From NCBI RefSeq assembly GCF_001746915.1, contig NZ_MJGC01000068.1:1-50646 (forward strand): a stretch of DNA of 50,646 bases, written 5' to 3'. Below the pieces are notes generated by a model. It did not search any database, had not been told where the DNA came from, and saw nothing but the letters and a program-made list of their open reading frames with translations. The position numbers and the translations under genes were made by a program. This DNA is from Desertifilum tharense IPPAS B-1220 (GTDB taxonomy: Bacteria; Cyanobacteriota; Cyanobacteriia; Cyanobacteriales; Desertifilaceae). Positions 34,361-43,771 of the stretch are shown here, piece after piece; the stretch's first letter is position 1, and the number at the start of each line of letters is the position of its first letter.

Positions 34361-36067
34361 TCAGCACTTTGCTACAGAAGTGACAGTCTGTTTCGCTAAA
34401 AGCTCTGTCATGGCTTCCTTGGGGAGGGGCGGACTAAAGTAGTAGCCTTGGATCTCGTGACAGCCTTGGGCTTTGATGTATTCGCACTGTTCTGCGGTTT
34501 CTACCCCTTCGGCTGTAATATTTAATCGCAGGCTTTTGGCAAGGGTGATAATGGCGTTGGTGACGGCGGCATTGTGCGCGTTAGAGACGACATCTCGAAT
34601 GAAGGAGCGATCGATTTTTAACGTATCGATGGGAAAGCTCCTTAAATAGTTCAAAGAAGAATATCCGGTACCAAAGTCATCTAGAGCCAGCTTAATTCCC
34701 ATTTCTCGAAATTGTTGGAGTTTGAGAATGGACTGTTGCACGTTATCCATCATCAGGCTTTCAGTGACTTCTAGTTCTAAGTCTTGAGGCTGAATTTGGG
34801 TTTCTTCTAAGATGCTGGTAATGCGTTCTACTAAATTCGGCTGGGCGAGTTGGCGGGCTGATAGGTTAACCGCCATGCGTAAAGGGGGTAAGCCTGCTTG
34901 TTGCCACAGGCGATGCTGAGTGCAGGCGGTTCGCAATACCCATTCGCCAATAGGGACAATTAAGCCGTTGGCTTCGGCGATGGGGATAAATTTGGCTGGA
35001 GAAATGGCCCCTAACTCGCGACTGTTCCAGCGTAATAGCGCCTCAACGCTGACAATTTTACCGCTATGACTTTCAATTCGAGGTTGATAGTGTAGTTGGA
35101 GTTCGTTTCGCTCTAGCGCTCGACTCAGGTGGCTTTCTAGCGTCAGCCGCTCTTGTAACTGAGCGTTCATCTGAGCGGAGTAAAATTGGTAGCTATTGGG
35201 GGTATGGCGGCGAGCAGCATCCACGGCGGTATGGGCGTTTTGGATGAGTTGCTCGACGGTGCGACCATCATCGGGGCAAATGGCGATCCCTAGGCTGGTG
35301 AAGGGGTGAACGGGGCTGTCGTTGAGGATGATGGGTAAGACAAGCTGAGAGAGGAGAGACTGACAAAAGGCGATCGCCTCTTCTGTGGTGGTGAGGTTGC
35401 TGAGGGCGATCGCAAATTCATCATCGCTGATGCGACATAGGAGATCGAGGTTGTTGAGGCTGGAGGTGAGTTGATGAGCAATGGCTTTGAGGAATTGGTT
35501 TCCGGCTTCGCTTCCGAGGGCGTTGTTGATTTCTCGCAGGTTATTGATCTTCAAAACCATGACGGCTAAGAGTTGCTCTTTAGTTTGCGATCGCACTAGG
35601 ACTTGTTGCAGGCGATCGATAAATAAGGCGCGGTTGGGTAAATTTACGATCGGATCGTAGTAGGTGAGATGTTCGATCGCGCTATCTAGTTTTTCGATCG
35701 TCCGAACGGTATCCGCCATTAAGGTTCCCGCTTCGTCGGTGTAGTGGGTGGGGAGATGCGGAAGTTGTTTGTGGTTGAGATAAGCTCTTTGGGCTAAATA
35801 GGTCAAAATGATCGGGGCGAGCAGTTGGTGCAATGCATAGATGGTTAAACCCGTTCCAATTAAGGTGGCAACCAATGCAACGCCTAGAACCCAAGCCGTC
35901 ATTTCCCAAGAGAAGGAATTGACCAATAGGAAATAAAGTAATAACGCCAACAGGGGGACGTGGGTTCCTAAAAAAGCTACGCTCAAAATTTTGATTTTGT
36001 AGCTTTTAAGATAAGCAAATTTAGAAAGAAATGCGTACAATCTTAATTGCTGTGCGATGTTCTTCAT
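34361..36067 (-). CDS. GGDEF/EAL protein, probable c-di-GMP phosphodiesterase
   Basis: 568 residues. Two membrane segments near the N-terminus (about 27-50 and 56-80), a short linker, then GGDEF and EAL domains. The GGDEF domain is degenerate: the signature reads SDDEF, and the first metal-binding stretch reads LKINNLREINN instead of LDIDxFKxIND. Cyclase activity is therefore unlikely. The EAL domain keeps its metal and catalytic residues: EALLRW, AVNLSARQL, LELEVTES, LALDDFGTGYSS, TLKIDRSFI, TAEGVET, EIQGYYFSPPLP. The likely net activity is hydrolysis of c-di-GMP, possibly with GTP binding by the GGDEF domain as a regulatory input. Confidence 0.92.
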   Translation of the reverse strand: MKNIAQQLRLYAFLSKFAYLKSYKIKILSVAFLGTHVPLLALLLYFLLVNSFSWEMTAWVLGVALVATLIGTGLTIYALHQLLAPIILTYLAQRAYLNHKQLPHLPTHYTDEAGTLMADTVRTIEKLDSAIEHLTYYDPIVNLPNRALFIDRLQQVLVRSQTKEQLLAVMVLKINNLREINNALGSEAGNQFLKAIAHQLTSSLNNLDLLCRISDDEFAIALSNLTTTEEAIAFCQSLLSQLVLPIILNDSPVHPFTSLGIAICPDDGRTVEQLIQNAHTAVDAARRHTPNSYQFYSAQMNAQLQERLTLESHLSRALERNELQLHYQPRIESHSGKIVSVEALLRWNSRELGAISPAKFIPIAEANGLIVPIGEWVLRTACTQHRLWQQAGLPPLRMAVNLSARQLAQPNLVERITSILEETQIQPQDLELEVTESLMMDNVQQSILKLQQFREMGIKLALDDFGTGYSSLNYLRSFPIDTLKIDRSFIRDVVSNAHNAAVTNAIITLAKSLRLNITAEGVETAEQCEYIKAQGCHEIQGYYFSPPLPKEAMTELLAKQTVTSVAKC

Positions 36068-36753
36068 AAAGCACTTGAGTAAGGTTAGCGATGGGACAGA
36101 CAGAGACTTAGAGAAAGATGGGCTGCCAGAAGCATACGCTTCACTTTCAAGTTGAGCGTTCTCTTGATGGGTAAAGATTTTTTGAAGTGGGGATAGGTAA
36201 ATCCCTAATGCTCAATCTACGTCTTTAAATTACGGTCTGGAACCCGTAAAAACACGTAATTTGCATACGGAAATTTAAGAAGCGATATATCAAAATCTTG
36301 CCAATTTTTAGTACCTTTATTTGTAACTTCATGTAAAATAGCTATTAATCTATTTAGTTACAGATCGGCTGAAGGAAACTAAGATAGATTCGGGACAACT
36401 GCCCTCAATTCTTCTTCTAAAGTTGCCTTGTAAGCACCATAACTTGTCCTCTTAATTCTTTTAGAAACTCTAAATACACCTCAAGATAGATAGACATTCT
36501 TACGATTATTCGTAGTTAGCGAGAAAGTCAATTGTGAGGTAAAGTATTATCTCTACCTTTTGATAGATGAATCAGTGGCGATCCCAATCGAGAACAACGC
36601 CCAAAACCTCCATCTTTGCAGCTTGGGGGAGGTGATGCAGAAAAATCTCCTAGCTTCTAGTCGCGAACTCACCCAATAGAACGCCCCCGTTGAAGCTTGA
36701 GGGGCGTTGGAGGGGAAGCAACCGCTTCTCAAAACTTATAAGGAACAGCACCC
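36068..36753. other. Long intergenic region before the five-PAS kinase
   Basis: 686 bases without a convincing gene. An inverted repeat AAATTACG/CGTAATTT (36227-36234 with 36255-36262, 20-base spacer) looks like an operator or a weak stem. A second hairpin, AACGCCCC/GGGGCGTT (36680-36687 with 36701-36708), lies 45 bases before the kinase start in its leader. The kinase ATG is preceded by AAGGA with 9 bases spacing. No tRNA and no c-di-GMP riboswitch pattern was seen. Confidence 0.5.
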
Positions 36754-39700
36754 ATGTTACAGGAACAAATTGTTCGGGACGATGAAAGGGAAAACGAACA
36801 GCAAACGTGGATGCAGCAACTCGCAGACCTCAGTCCGGGGCTATTGTACCTCTATGATGGGGTCGAGGAGCGACTTCTCTATCTCAACGAGCGATCGCGC
36901 GAACTGCTCGGTTATTCCCCCCAAGCCTTGATCGATCGGGGCGCAAACGTCCTGCACAGCCTGATTCATCCTGAAGACATCGCTCAATTTTCCAGTCATC
37001 TGCGGGCCTTACAAGCGGGCAGCACCCTTGAAATCGAGTATCGGATTCAACATGCTAGCGGGGAATGGCGCTGGTTTCGCAGTCGCGATCGCCTCTGGCG
37101 CTGCACCCCCCAAGGGCAAGTTCAGCAGATTCTCGGCGCGGCTGAAGACATTACCGAACGCAAACGCACCGAAGAAGCCCTGCGAGAAAGCCAAGAACTG
37201 CTTCAAGGCTTTATGAACTGTAGCCCCGTCTTATTTTGTATCAAAGATGAGAGGGGGCATTATGTTTATGTCAATCCTTCAGTGGAGCAATTAGTAAACT
37301 GCAAATCTCCAGATATATTAGGGCGAACAGACGGGGACTTCTTTTCAGCCGATACCGCCCAACAACTCCGCGCCCACGATCGGGAAGTGATCGCACAAGG
37401 GAAGCCCATCCAGTTTTTAGAAACCCTGCAAATTGGCGATCGCCCCTACCATTACCTCTCCTTTAAGTTCAGCTTTCGCGATGCTTCCGGACAAAACTTG
37501 CTCGCCGTCATCTCCCTCGATATTAGCGATCGCATTCAAGCCGAAGAAGCCCTCAGCCGTCGAGAAGAAGAACTCCGCCTCATTGCCAACGCTTTGCCCG
37601 TCTTAATTTCCCGCGTGGATGCCGAACAGCGCTACCGCTTCAATAATCGCGGTTACGAAGAATGGTATGGGCATTCCCCAACCGAAATCTATGGGAAAAC
37701 CCTGTGGGAAGTCATGGGTAACTCTGCCTACGAAAACATCCGCCCCTACGTCGAACAGGCTTTATCCGGAAAAAGCGTCACCTATGAAAGCCAGCTTACC
37801 CTCAAAGATGCCGGAAAACGCTATATCAGCGCCAGCTATATTCCCCAACGCGATCGCCAGGGACAAGTGGTGGGGTTTGTTGCCCTCGTCAGCGATATTA
37901 GCAGCCGCAAGCAGGCCGAAGCCGAAAAACAGCAACTCCTCGAACAACTCGGAACAGAACGGGAGTTACTCGAAGCCGTGTTGCAACAAATGCCCGCAGG
38001 CGTAATGGTTGCAGAAGCCCCCTCTGGCAAAATTACCCTGAGTAACGAGCAAATTCAAGAAATTTGGACGAATCCTCCCACCCTGGAACATTTTGGACAT
38101 TTGAGTCAATACCCAGGCTTCCATCGCGATGGGCGTCCCTACCAAATCCACGAATGGCCGCTGGTTCGTTCGGTGCAGCGCGGTGAAGTCGTCACGGGAG
38201 AAGAAATTCATTTTATTCGCAACGATGGCAGTTCGGGAATTATGCTCGTCAACGCTGCCCCCATTCGCGATCGCCACAACCAAATTAAAGCCGGGGTGGT
38301 GACGTTCTACGATATTAGCGATCGCCAGCAGATGGAAGCCGCGCTGCGCGATCGCGAACACCGCTTTAGCACCCTATTTAATGGTATGGAAGACTGGGTG
38401 CTGGTGTATCATCTCTCGCCTGAAGGCACGCCCAGCCAACTGATTGAAGTCAACGAACAAGCTTGTCACAAACTGGGTTACAGCCGCGAGGAACTGCTGC
38501 AAATGTCTGTCACCGAGATTATCGATTCCACCTCAGTAACGCCTCTAGTGACGCTGGAGAAGTTAAAGAGCGAAAAACACGTAGTTATAGAATCCGTACA
38601 TCGCACGAAAGCGGGGCAGTGTATTCCCGTAGAAGTGAGTGCTACTCTGTTTACCTTGAATGGCTTACCCACCGTGCAATCGATTTGTCGGGATATTACC
38701 GAACGCAAACGCGCAGAAGCCGAACGAGAACAGCTTTGGGAATGGGAACGCCAAGCCCGCGCTCAAGCAGAGGACGCCAACCGGATTAAAGATGAATTTT
38801 TAGCGGTACTCTCCCACGAGTTGCGATCGCCCCTTAACCCGATTTTGGGCTGGGTGCGGTTGTTGCGATCGCGCCAGTTTGACTCAGCAACTACCGATAA
38901 GGCTTTAGAAATCATCGAACGCAATACCAAGCTGCAAGCGCAACTGATTGAAGATTTACTCGATGTGTCTCGCATTTTACAAGGCAAGATGCTTTTGAAT
39001 GTGATAGCTCTGAATATGATTGTGCCGCTAGAAGGGGCGCTAGAAACCGTCCGTTTGGCAGCCGAGGCAAAAGCGATCGCCCTGGAAACTCACCTCGAAG
39101 CGGGAGAAGTCTTGGGCGATCCGATGCGGCTTCAGCAAGCGATGTGGAATTTATTATCGAATGCGATTAAATTTACACCCCCAGGCGGTCGGATTGAAGT
39201 TCGCTTGCAAACTATCGGCGATGAGTTGCAAATTCAAATCAAAGATAGCGGTAAGGGTATCGCCCCCGCGTTTGTCCCCCATGTCTTTGAGTATTTTCGC
39301 CAAGAGGATGGAAGTACAACCCGGCAGTTTGGCGGGTTGGGGTTGGGGCTTGCCATTGTTCGCCACCTGGTTGAGTTGCATGGGGGGCGGATTTATGCCG
39401 AGAGTGCTGGCGAGGGCTTAGGCGCAACCTTTACCGTCAGACTGCCCCGCTTGCTCAGTCAACCCCCGGCGGATTCAGCAGGGGAGGTGCGGGTTGTCCC
39501 CTGGCGCGACTCCTGCGAAAATCTCGCGCCGCTGGCTGGCTTGCGGGTGCTGGTGGTGGATGACGAGCCAGATATGCGGGATTTGTTGGGGGTGGTTTTG
39601 CAGCAGTGGGGAGCTGAGGTACAGGTGGCGGCATCTGCTCGCGAGGCGTTAGGGTTAATATCTCGTCTCCCGTTCGATCTGGTTATCAGCGATATTGGGA

Positions 39701-39909
39701 TGCCAGAGATGGATGGTTATCAGTTGATGCGCCAGTTGCGTTCGCGGCTGCCGGAACAAGGTTCTCAGGTGAAGGCGATCGCGCTGACTGCCTATGCGGG
39801 GGAATGGAATCAGCAACAGGCATTAGCGGCGGGTTTTCACAAGCATCTTGCCAAACCCGTGACGCCGGAAGTTTTACTAGAAGCGATCGCCACGCTCTTA
39901 GAAGATTAA
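36754..39909 (+). CDS. Soluble hybrid histidine kinase with five PAS domains and a receiver
   Basis: 1051 residues, no membrane segment. Five PAS/PAC units in a row (about 20-145, 150-265, 270-390, 400-530, 535-660), each ending in a PAC-like DIT/DIS-x-RK/RQ motif; HisKA with the phospho-accepting H688 in LSHELRSP; HATPase with NLLSNAIKFTP, KDSGKGI and GLGLGLAIVRHLVELHGG; receiver with VVDDEPD and acceptor D980 in SDIGMPEMDG. All catalytic boxes are present. Intracellular redox, light or ligand sensing by PAS is possible; no cofactor-binding cysteine or histidine pattern stands out. The kinase core closely resembles the one at 7.4-10.6 kb. The stop overlaps the opposing gene by 4 bases. Confidence 0.93.
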   Translation: MLQEQIVRDDERENEQQTWMQQLADLSPGLLYLYDGVEERLLYLNERSRELLGYSPQALIDRGANVLHSLIHPEDIAQFSSHLRALQAGSTLEIEYRIQHASGEWRWFRSRDRLWRCTPQGQVQQILGAAEDITERKRTEEALRESQELLQGFMNCSPVLFCIKDERGHYVYVNPSVEQLVNCKSPDILGRTDGDFFSADTAQQLRAHDREVIAQGKPIQFLETLQIGDRPYHYLSFKFSFRDASGQNLLAVISLDISDRIQAEEALSRREEELRLIANALPVLISRVDAEQRYRFNNRGYEEWYGHSPTEIYGKTLWEVMGNSAYENIRPYVEQALSGKSVTYESQLTLKDAGKRYISASYIPQRDRQGQVVGFVALVSDISSRKQAEAEKQQLLEQLGTERELLEAVLQQMPAGVMVAEAPSGKITLSNEQIQEIWTNPPTLEHFGHLSQYPGFHRDGRPYQIHEWPLVRSVQRGEVVTGEEIHFIRNDGSSGIMLVNAAPIRDRHNQIKAGVVTFYDISDRQQMEAALRDREHRFSTLFNGMEDWVLVYHLSPEGTPSQLIEVNEQACHKLGYSREELLQMSVTEIIDSTSVTPLVTLEKLKSEKHVVIESVHRTKAGQCIPVEVSATLFTLNGLPTVQSICRDITERKRAEAEREQLWEWERQARAQAEDANRIKDEFLAVLSHELRSPLNPILGWVRLLRSRQFDSATTDKALEIIERNTKLQAQLIEDLLDVSRILQGKMLLNVIALNMIVPLEGALETVRLAAEAKAIALETHLEAGEVLGDPMRLQQAMWNLLSNAIKFTPPGGRIEVRLQTIGDELQIQIKDSGKGIAPAFVPHVFEYFRQEDGSTTRQFGGLGLGLAIVRHLVELHGGRIYAESAGEGLGATFTVRLPRLLSQPPADSAGEVRVVPWRDSCENLAPLAGLRVLVVDDEPDMRDLLGVVLQQWGAEVQVAASAREALGLISRLPFDLVISDIGMPEMDGYQLMRQLRSRLPEQGSQVKAIALTAYAGEWNQQQALAAGFHKHLAKPVTPEVLLEAIATLLED

Positions 39910-40658
39910 TAAATTTTGACTTGAAGTAAAACCAGCAGCTTTTGACGATCGGCTTCGGGAATCACGCGGGCAAAGGTTCGATCTTCTTTTAAAGCAAATA
40001 AAATCTGCTCTTGGGCGACCAGAGAACTGACTTTTAATTGATAGATAAAAATCTCTCTGGCAACCATTGAAGGCAAGCACAGTAAGATCCCTTTGGCAAC
40101 GCTGCCCCCCTTTTCACCGGAGACTAATTCGGGGACATGATTGAGAACCCATTCGGTATCTAGGATTGCCAAACGCGAAGCAATCGGACGGCGATAGGTG
40201 ACGGCAAGTGCGGCTTGGCGCAGATAGGCGATCGTCTCGGAGTCGTTGGCATCCACAATCGCGGCTAAAGCGGCTAATAGGGATTCTTCGAGCGTATAGC
40301 AGGCCGATCGCTGGGTCTGGGCATAGCTTGGCTCGCTTAGGGTAATCTCTCGGTACAGGGGTAAATTGTTTTGGAGATGCGTCAGAATTAAGCGGACGCC
40401 AAAACGCTTAGGTAGCTCTTGGACAATGGCTACGGCTTCAGTCCGGATGGAAAGCTGAGGATGCGTTAGGCATTGCGCGACAGACTGAATTAAGCGATCG
40501 CCGATTTCTGTATCGCCTGCGGCCACAATCGCTCGGATCATCCCGTTGCGAGGAAAGCGATCTTCTGGAATGAACCACACGCTTCCGGTTTGCAGTTGAG
40601 AAATGACTAATGTGTCAATATCGGTTTCGCAGCCAATTTCAATATGACCAATTTTCAT
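39906..40658 (-). CDS. Helical-repeat protein, unknown (HEAT-like)
   Basis: 250 residues, ATG at 40658 with AAGGA 9 bases upstream. After a short beta-like start (MKIGHIEIGCETDIDTLVI) the chain is almost wholly helical with repeated leucine/alanine patterns such as GDRLIQSVAQCLTHPQLSIRTEAVAIVQEL and ESLLAALAAIVDANDSETIAYLRQAALAV. This spacing resembles HEAT or PBS-lyase-like repeats. I do not recognise a family, and a role as protein-protein scaffold is only inference. It is convergent with the kinase and shares the TTAA stop overlap with it. Confidence 0.7.
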   Translation of the reverse strand: MKIGHIEIGCETDIDTLVISQLQTGSVWFIPEDRFPRNGMIRAIVAAGDTEIGDRLIQSVAQCLTHPQLSIRTEAVAIVQELPKRFGVRLILTHLQNNLPLYREITLSEPSYAQTQRSACYTLEESLLAALAAIVDANDSETIAYLRQAALAVTYRRPIASRLAILDTEWVLNHVPELVSGEKGGSVAKGILLCLPSMVAREIFIYQLKVSSLVAQEQILFALKEDRTFARVIPEADRQKLLVLLQVKIY

Positions 40659-40964
40659 GATGCATTATCCTTTCCCTTAAATCGCAGCAGTCCAATGCTT
40701 TTTTTGGAGAATCCATCGGTTGGCAAAAGACGGCGTTTTCTGCCGAAGCCATCGCGCTTTTGCATCCCTAAGATATTGAATCCCTTTTCAGTGTTCCCAA
40801 AAAAGCCGGAATTTGACTAGGGGATTTTTACAGAATTCTGCTGAAAAACCAAAATTTCTTTACTGAAATCTACGAAATCTTACTGTGCGTTAAAGGGCGA
40901 TTAAATGCCCAATTCAAAGTTTACTCAATCTTGATAAAAGCCGGTCTAAATCCTACAAATCATT
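40659..40964. other. Intergenic region upstream of the helical-repeat gene
   Basis: 306 bases between the helical-repeat gene and the 3' end of the oxidase gene. One perfect 10-base palindrome CAGAATTCTG (40831-40840) stands in AT-rich DNA and might be an operator. Nothing else was recognised. Confidence 0.35.
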
Positions 40965-42071
40965 TTAATTTTCAGTTTCTAATTCTGATAAAATTAGGTC
41001 GCGCACCGCTTGGGCTGTGGCCGGGGCTAACAAAATGCCATTCCGGTAATGCCCGGTGGCTAGCCACAGGAATTCCTGGTTGGGAACCGGCGCAATTACC
41101 GGTGCAGACATCCCTTCAGGTCGCGGTCGCAACCCAGACCAGGCTGAAACCAGGGTTAACTCGCTTAACCCCGGACAAAAGGCGATCGCGCTTTGTTTCA
41201 CCTGTTCTAGTAAAGCGGCTTCAGCGCGGGGGCGATCGCCCTCAACCGGAAACTCAACTGTCGCCCCCACCCAATATTCTCCCCTGGCGGCTGGCACCAA
41301 ATGCACGTCATTTGCCGTAATTACAGGTTGAAAATCTGGATCGCCCAACACCTGACCTTGATAGCAAACGGCCTGGCCGAGAACGGGAAGCACCTTCACC
41401 CACGGCTGAAGCGCTGAGGAACCAATCCCCGCCGCAATAATCGCGCGATCGCACTTCTGTACCCCCGTAGTGGCGCGAATTTCCACCCCTTGCGGCGTTG
41501 ACACCAACCCTTCAACTGCAACGCCAAACTGAAACTCGACCCCTTGGCGTTGGGCCGCATCCACCAAAGCCGCCGTTAGCGCCACCGGATCGACTTGCCG
41601 ATCCTGGGGAGAATAAATCGCATAGTCAAACCCATTTATCTCTAAATGGGGACAGCGTTCTTGGACTTGGGCGCAGTTCCAAATTTCTAACCCCCATCCC
41701 TGAGTCGCCCGTACTTGAACCCGCTGCTGCCATTTGGGTAACTCTTCTTCCCCTTGTACCAACTTCAAAATCCCTTGACAGTTGTAGGGAATCGATACAC
41801 CTGTAATGGCTTCCAATTCAGGGATCAGCGTATCGTAGCGCCTTAAACTCGCTTCGCGCAGCCGCCACGATCGCCCTTGGGTTTTTTGGCTAATAATCCC
41901 CATCAAAACCCCTAGGGCGGCACCTGTTGCCGTGTCCTGGGCGGTTGCTTTCGGGTGGGAGGGGGGAAACTGCCGATCGAGAACAACCACCTCTAGTCCA
42001 GAAACTTGGCTGAGTTCGTAGGCGATCGCGGCACCGACCGCCCCGCAACCTACAATCGTGACGCGAAGCAT
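40965..42071 (-). CDS. FAD-dependent amine oxidase, ThiO/DAO family
   Basis: 368 residues. The N-terminal Rossmann motif VTIVGCGAVGAAIAYELS with the terminal acidic residue VVVLD binds FAD. The C-terminal WSGLRPRPEGMSAPVIAPVP and ATGHYRNGILLAPATAQ match glycine oxidase ThiO and related D-amino-acid oxidases. ThiO supplies dehydroglycine for the thiazole half of thiamine in many cyanobacteria, but no thi gene is adjacent, so another amino-acid or amine substrate is possible. It is read in the same direction as psbQ upstream with a 55-base gap. Confidence 0.87.
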   Translation of the reverse strand: MLRVTIVGCGAVGAAIAYELSQVSGLEVVVLDRQFPPSHPKATAQDTATGAALGVLMGIISQKTQGRSWRLREASLRRYDTLIPELEAITGVSIPYNCQGILKLVQGEEELPKWQQRVQVRATQGWGLEIWNCAQVQERCPHLEINGFDYAIYSPQDRQVDPVALTAALVDAAQRQGVEFQFGVAVEGLVSTPQGVEIRATTGVQKCDRAIIAAGIGSSALQPWVKVLPVLGQAVCYQGQVLGDPDFQPVITANDVHLVPAARGEYWVGATVEFPVEGDRPRAEAALLEQVKQSAIAFCPGLSELTLVSAWSGLRPRPEGMSAPVIAPVPNQEFLWLATGHYRNGILLAPATAQAVRDLILSELETEN

Positions 42072-42126
42072 AGAATCAATCGTAACGCCTGCTAGGGGAG
42101 AAGCAACTAACTGCCGACGCTGGCCG

Positions 42127-42564
42127 TTAAGGAATCAATTCTAAGAAGTTATTGAAGTCCTGAATGGCACGCTGGTAGTTTTCCAAAGCCTGTTCGGCAT
42201 TATTGGCGACTGCGGCTTCATCCAATCTCACTAAACGCTCAAACAAGTCCTCGACAAATACATCGGCTTTTTGAGCATCTTGAGGCAACAGCGTCCGAAC
42301 GGTTGCTTTCAGATAACGGCGCAACTCACCCAAGGGGCCGTGAATGACGCTGCCAATATCGCCCCAACGACGCTGGACGATCAGCGTCGGAACTTCCTCC
42401 AGGCGATCGCGCATCTCTTGGAGGGTCGAAACATAGTTTTGAATTTGCTCTAATTGAGCGTTGGTATAGGTTGGCGGCTGTTTAGCAGTCGGCGAACCAC
42501 AGCTCACTAAAACGGTTGCAACCAATGCTAAAACTAAGGCAAGAACAGAGCGGATGCGAATCAT
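42127..42564 (-). CDS. psbQ: PsbQ (CyanoQ), lumenal photosystem II lipoprotein
   Basis: 145 residues. A signal peptide with lipobox LVSC at about residues 19-22 (VLVSCGSP) directs lipid anchoring on the lumenal face of the thylakoid. The mature part is a four-helix bundle with LEQIQNYVSTLQEMRDRLEEVPTLI, RRWGDIGSVIHGPLGELRRYL and YQRAIQDFNNFLELIP at the end. These are CyanoQ features. The protein stabilises the extrinsic side of PSII near PsbO and PsbV. The length is typical. Confidence 0.92.
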   Translation of the reverse strand: MIRIRSVLALVLALVATVLVSCGSPTAKQPPTYTNAQLEQIQNYVSTLQEMRDRLEEVPTLIVQRRWGDIGSVIHGPLGELRRYLKATVRTLLPQDAQKADVFVEDLFERLVRLDEAAVANNAEQALENYQRAIQDFNNFLELIP

Positions 42565-42721
42565 AACTCAGATGTTTAGCCATCAAAAAAACATCAATCC
42601 GGATTCCCGGTTGCCTGAACAGGAAGCAGCCTGGGGAATCGGTTCTGGTATGCACTATATCAGAATCTACCGGGGAATCGCCTTTAGCAGACTCATTTTT
42701 CCCTAACTTGTCGCCCTTTTG

Positions 42722-43576
42722 CTACTCAATGATTTGTCGTCGCAGAAAAGGAACGAGTGCTTCATTCACCTTTTCGGGCCAGTCTTCTTGGGGATAGTGA
42801 CCGACTTCGGCAAGGCGCACCAGTTCTACGTTATTCAGCATCTGAGCAAAGGCTTCTGCTTGGCTGACGGGCAACCACGGATCGTTGATGCCCCAAATGA
42901 TTTGCGTGGGTTGAGTCCAGTTAGCAAAACCGGAGGTAATTTTTGAGGTGACTTCCGCAAGGCGCAGGTTTTGGACGGTGGCAAATAAGCTGCGTCCCGC
43001 CGCCGAACTTTTGAGGAAGGGGGCGCGGTAAATGTCTAAATCTTTATCTGCAACCTGGTATTTTCCCCCCCCTTCTAGGGTGCGATCGACTAATAAGGGG
43101 TCTTGGGTAAGCATTTCTCCCATTAAGGGCAAACCCAATTGTTTAATCTTCCAGGGGACTCTGGCTTCTGGAGAGAGGGGCGCGTTTAAAATGGCCAGCC
43201 GTTCGATTTTTTCGGGGTAACGGAGGGCATACAGCAAACCTGACGATCCGACAAAGCCTTGAACGACTAAGGAGAAACGTTCGATTTCCAGTTGGTCGAT
43301 CAACTCTGCTAAGGCTTGGACAAAGGCGTCTGCGGTGTAGCGGAATTCTCGTCGATCGGGTTTGGCCGAAAAACCAAAACCCAGCCAGTCGGGGGCGATC
43401 GCTCTCATGCCTTGACTGGCTAAGGCCGGTAAAACCTCGCGCCAACTATAGCTTTGAGCGGGAAGCCCATGCAGCAGGATAACAGGTGGCTTATCCGTTG
43501 CGTTGAACGGTTCTGCTTCTCGATAAAACCATTCCCATTTTCCAACCTGCAAGCGTTTTTCCTGCGTCTGCACCAT
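42722..43576 (-). CDS. Alpha/beta-hydrolase fold protein lacking the usual nucleophile
   Basis: 284 residues from ATG 43576 (GGGG about 9 bases upstream); the frame is open from a TTG at 43600. Oxyanion motif HGLPAQSYSW and the DWLGFGFSAKPDRR region are typical of the haloalkane-dehalogenase/epoxide-hydrolase branch. The acid is probably the aspartate of WGINDPWLP and the base the histidine of EVGHYPQEDWP. At the nucleophile elbow, where VxDWGG or GxSxG is expected, the sequence is VVQGFVGSSG: glycine (G107) stands in the nucleophile position. Either a neighbouring serine has taken over or the protein is not a hydrolase. It is divergent from gifA. Confidence 0.88.
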   Translation of the reverse strand: MVQTQEKRLQVGKWEWFYREAEPFNATDKPPVILLHGLPAQSYSWREVLPALASQGMRAIAPDWLGFGFSAKPDRREFRYTADAFVQALAELIDQLEIERFSLVVQGFVGSSGLLYALRYPEKIERLAILNAPLSPEARVPWKIKQLGLPLMGEMLTQDPLLVDRTLEGGGKYQVADKDLDIYRAPFLKSSAAGRSLFATVQNLRLAEVTSKITSGFANWTQPTQIIWGINDPWLPVSQAEAFAQMLNNVELVRLAEVGHYPQEDWPEKVNEALVPFLRRQIIE

Positions 43577-43687
43577 CTTTTCATTCCCCGACTCATGCAA
43601 AAAGCTTACCGCTTGAGGGAATTCCTCAGCAAGCCACTCTTATCTTTCTGAGAGATATTATTAAATTTTGTTAAAAAGGCTCATTTT

Positions 43688-43719
43688 GTAAAATTAACTA
43701 CAGTTTATTTTGCTATTCT
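43688..43719 (+). promoter_or_regulatory. NtcA-type palindrome and -10 element of gifA
   Basis: GTA-AAATTAAC-TAC (43688-43701) is a perfect GTAN8TAC box. TATTCT (43714-43719) fits the -10 consensus TAN3T. Only 12 bases separate them, so the box covers the -35 position and is centred near -31 from the likely start. NtcA-activated promoters have about 22 bases here. The placement therefore suggests repression, as known for gif genes. A short leader of about 45 bases and GGAGG precede the ATG. Confidence 0.65.
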
Positions 43720-43771
43720 AATTAAAGAAGGCAAATGAACTTTACCCTAAACCAAAACGGAGGCTACCCCC

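Noticed and set aside
36068..36753. c-di-GMP riboswitch between the EAL gene and the kinase
   Set aside because: The conserved GEMM core was not found; only two simple inverted repeats are present.
43720..43771. Glutamine riboswitch in the gifA leader
   Set aside because: Only about 45-50 bases lie between the likely start of transcription and the ATG, with no matching aptamer core.
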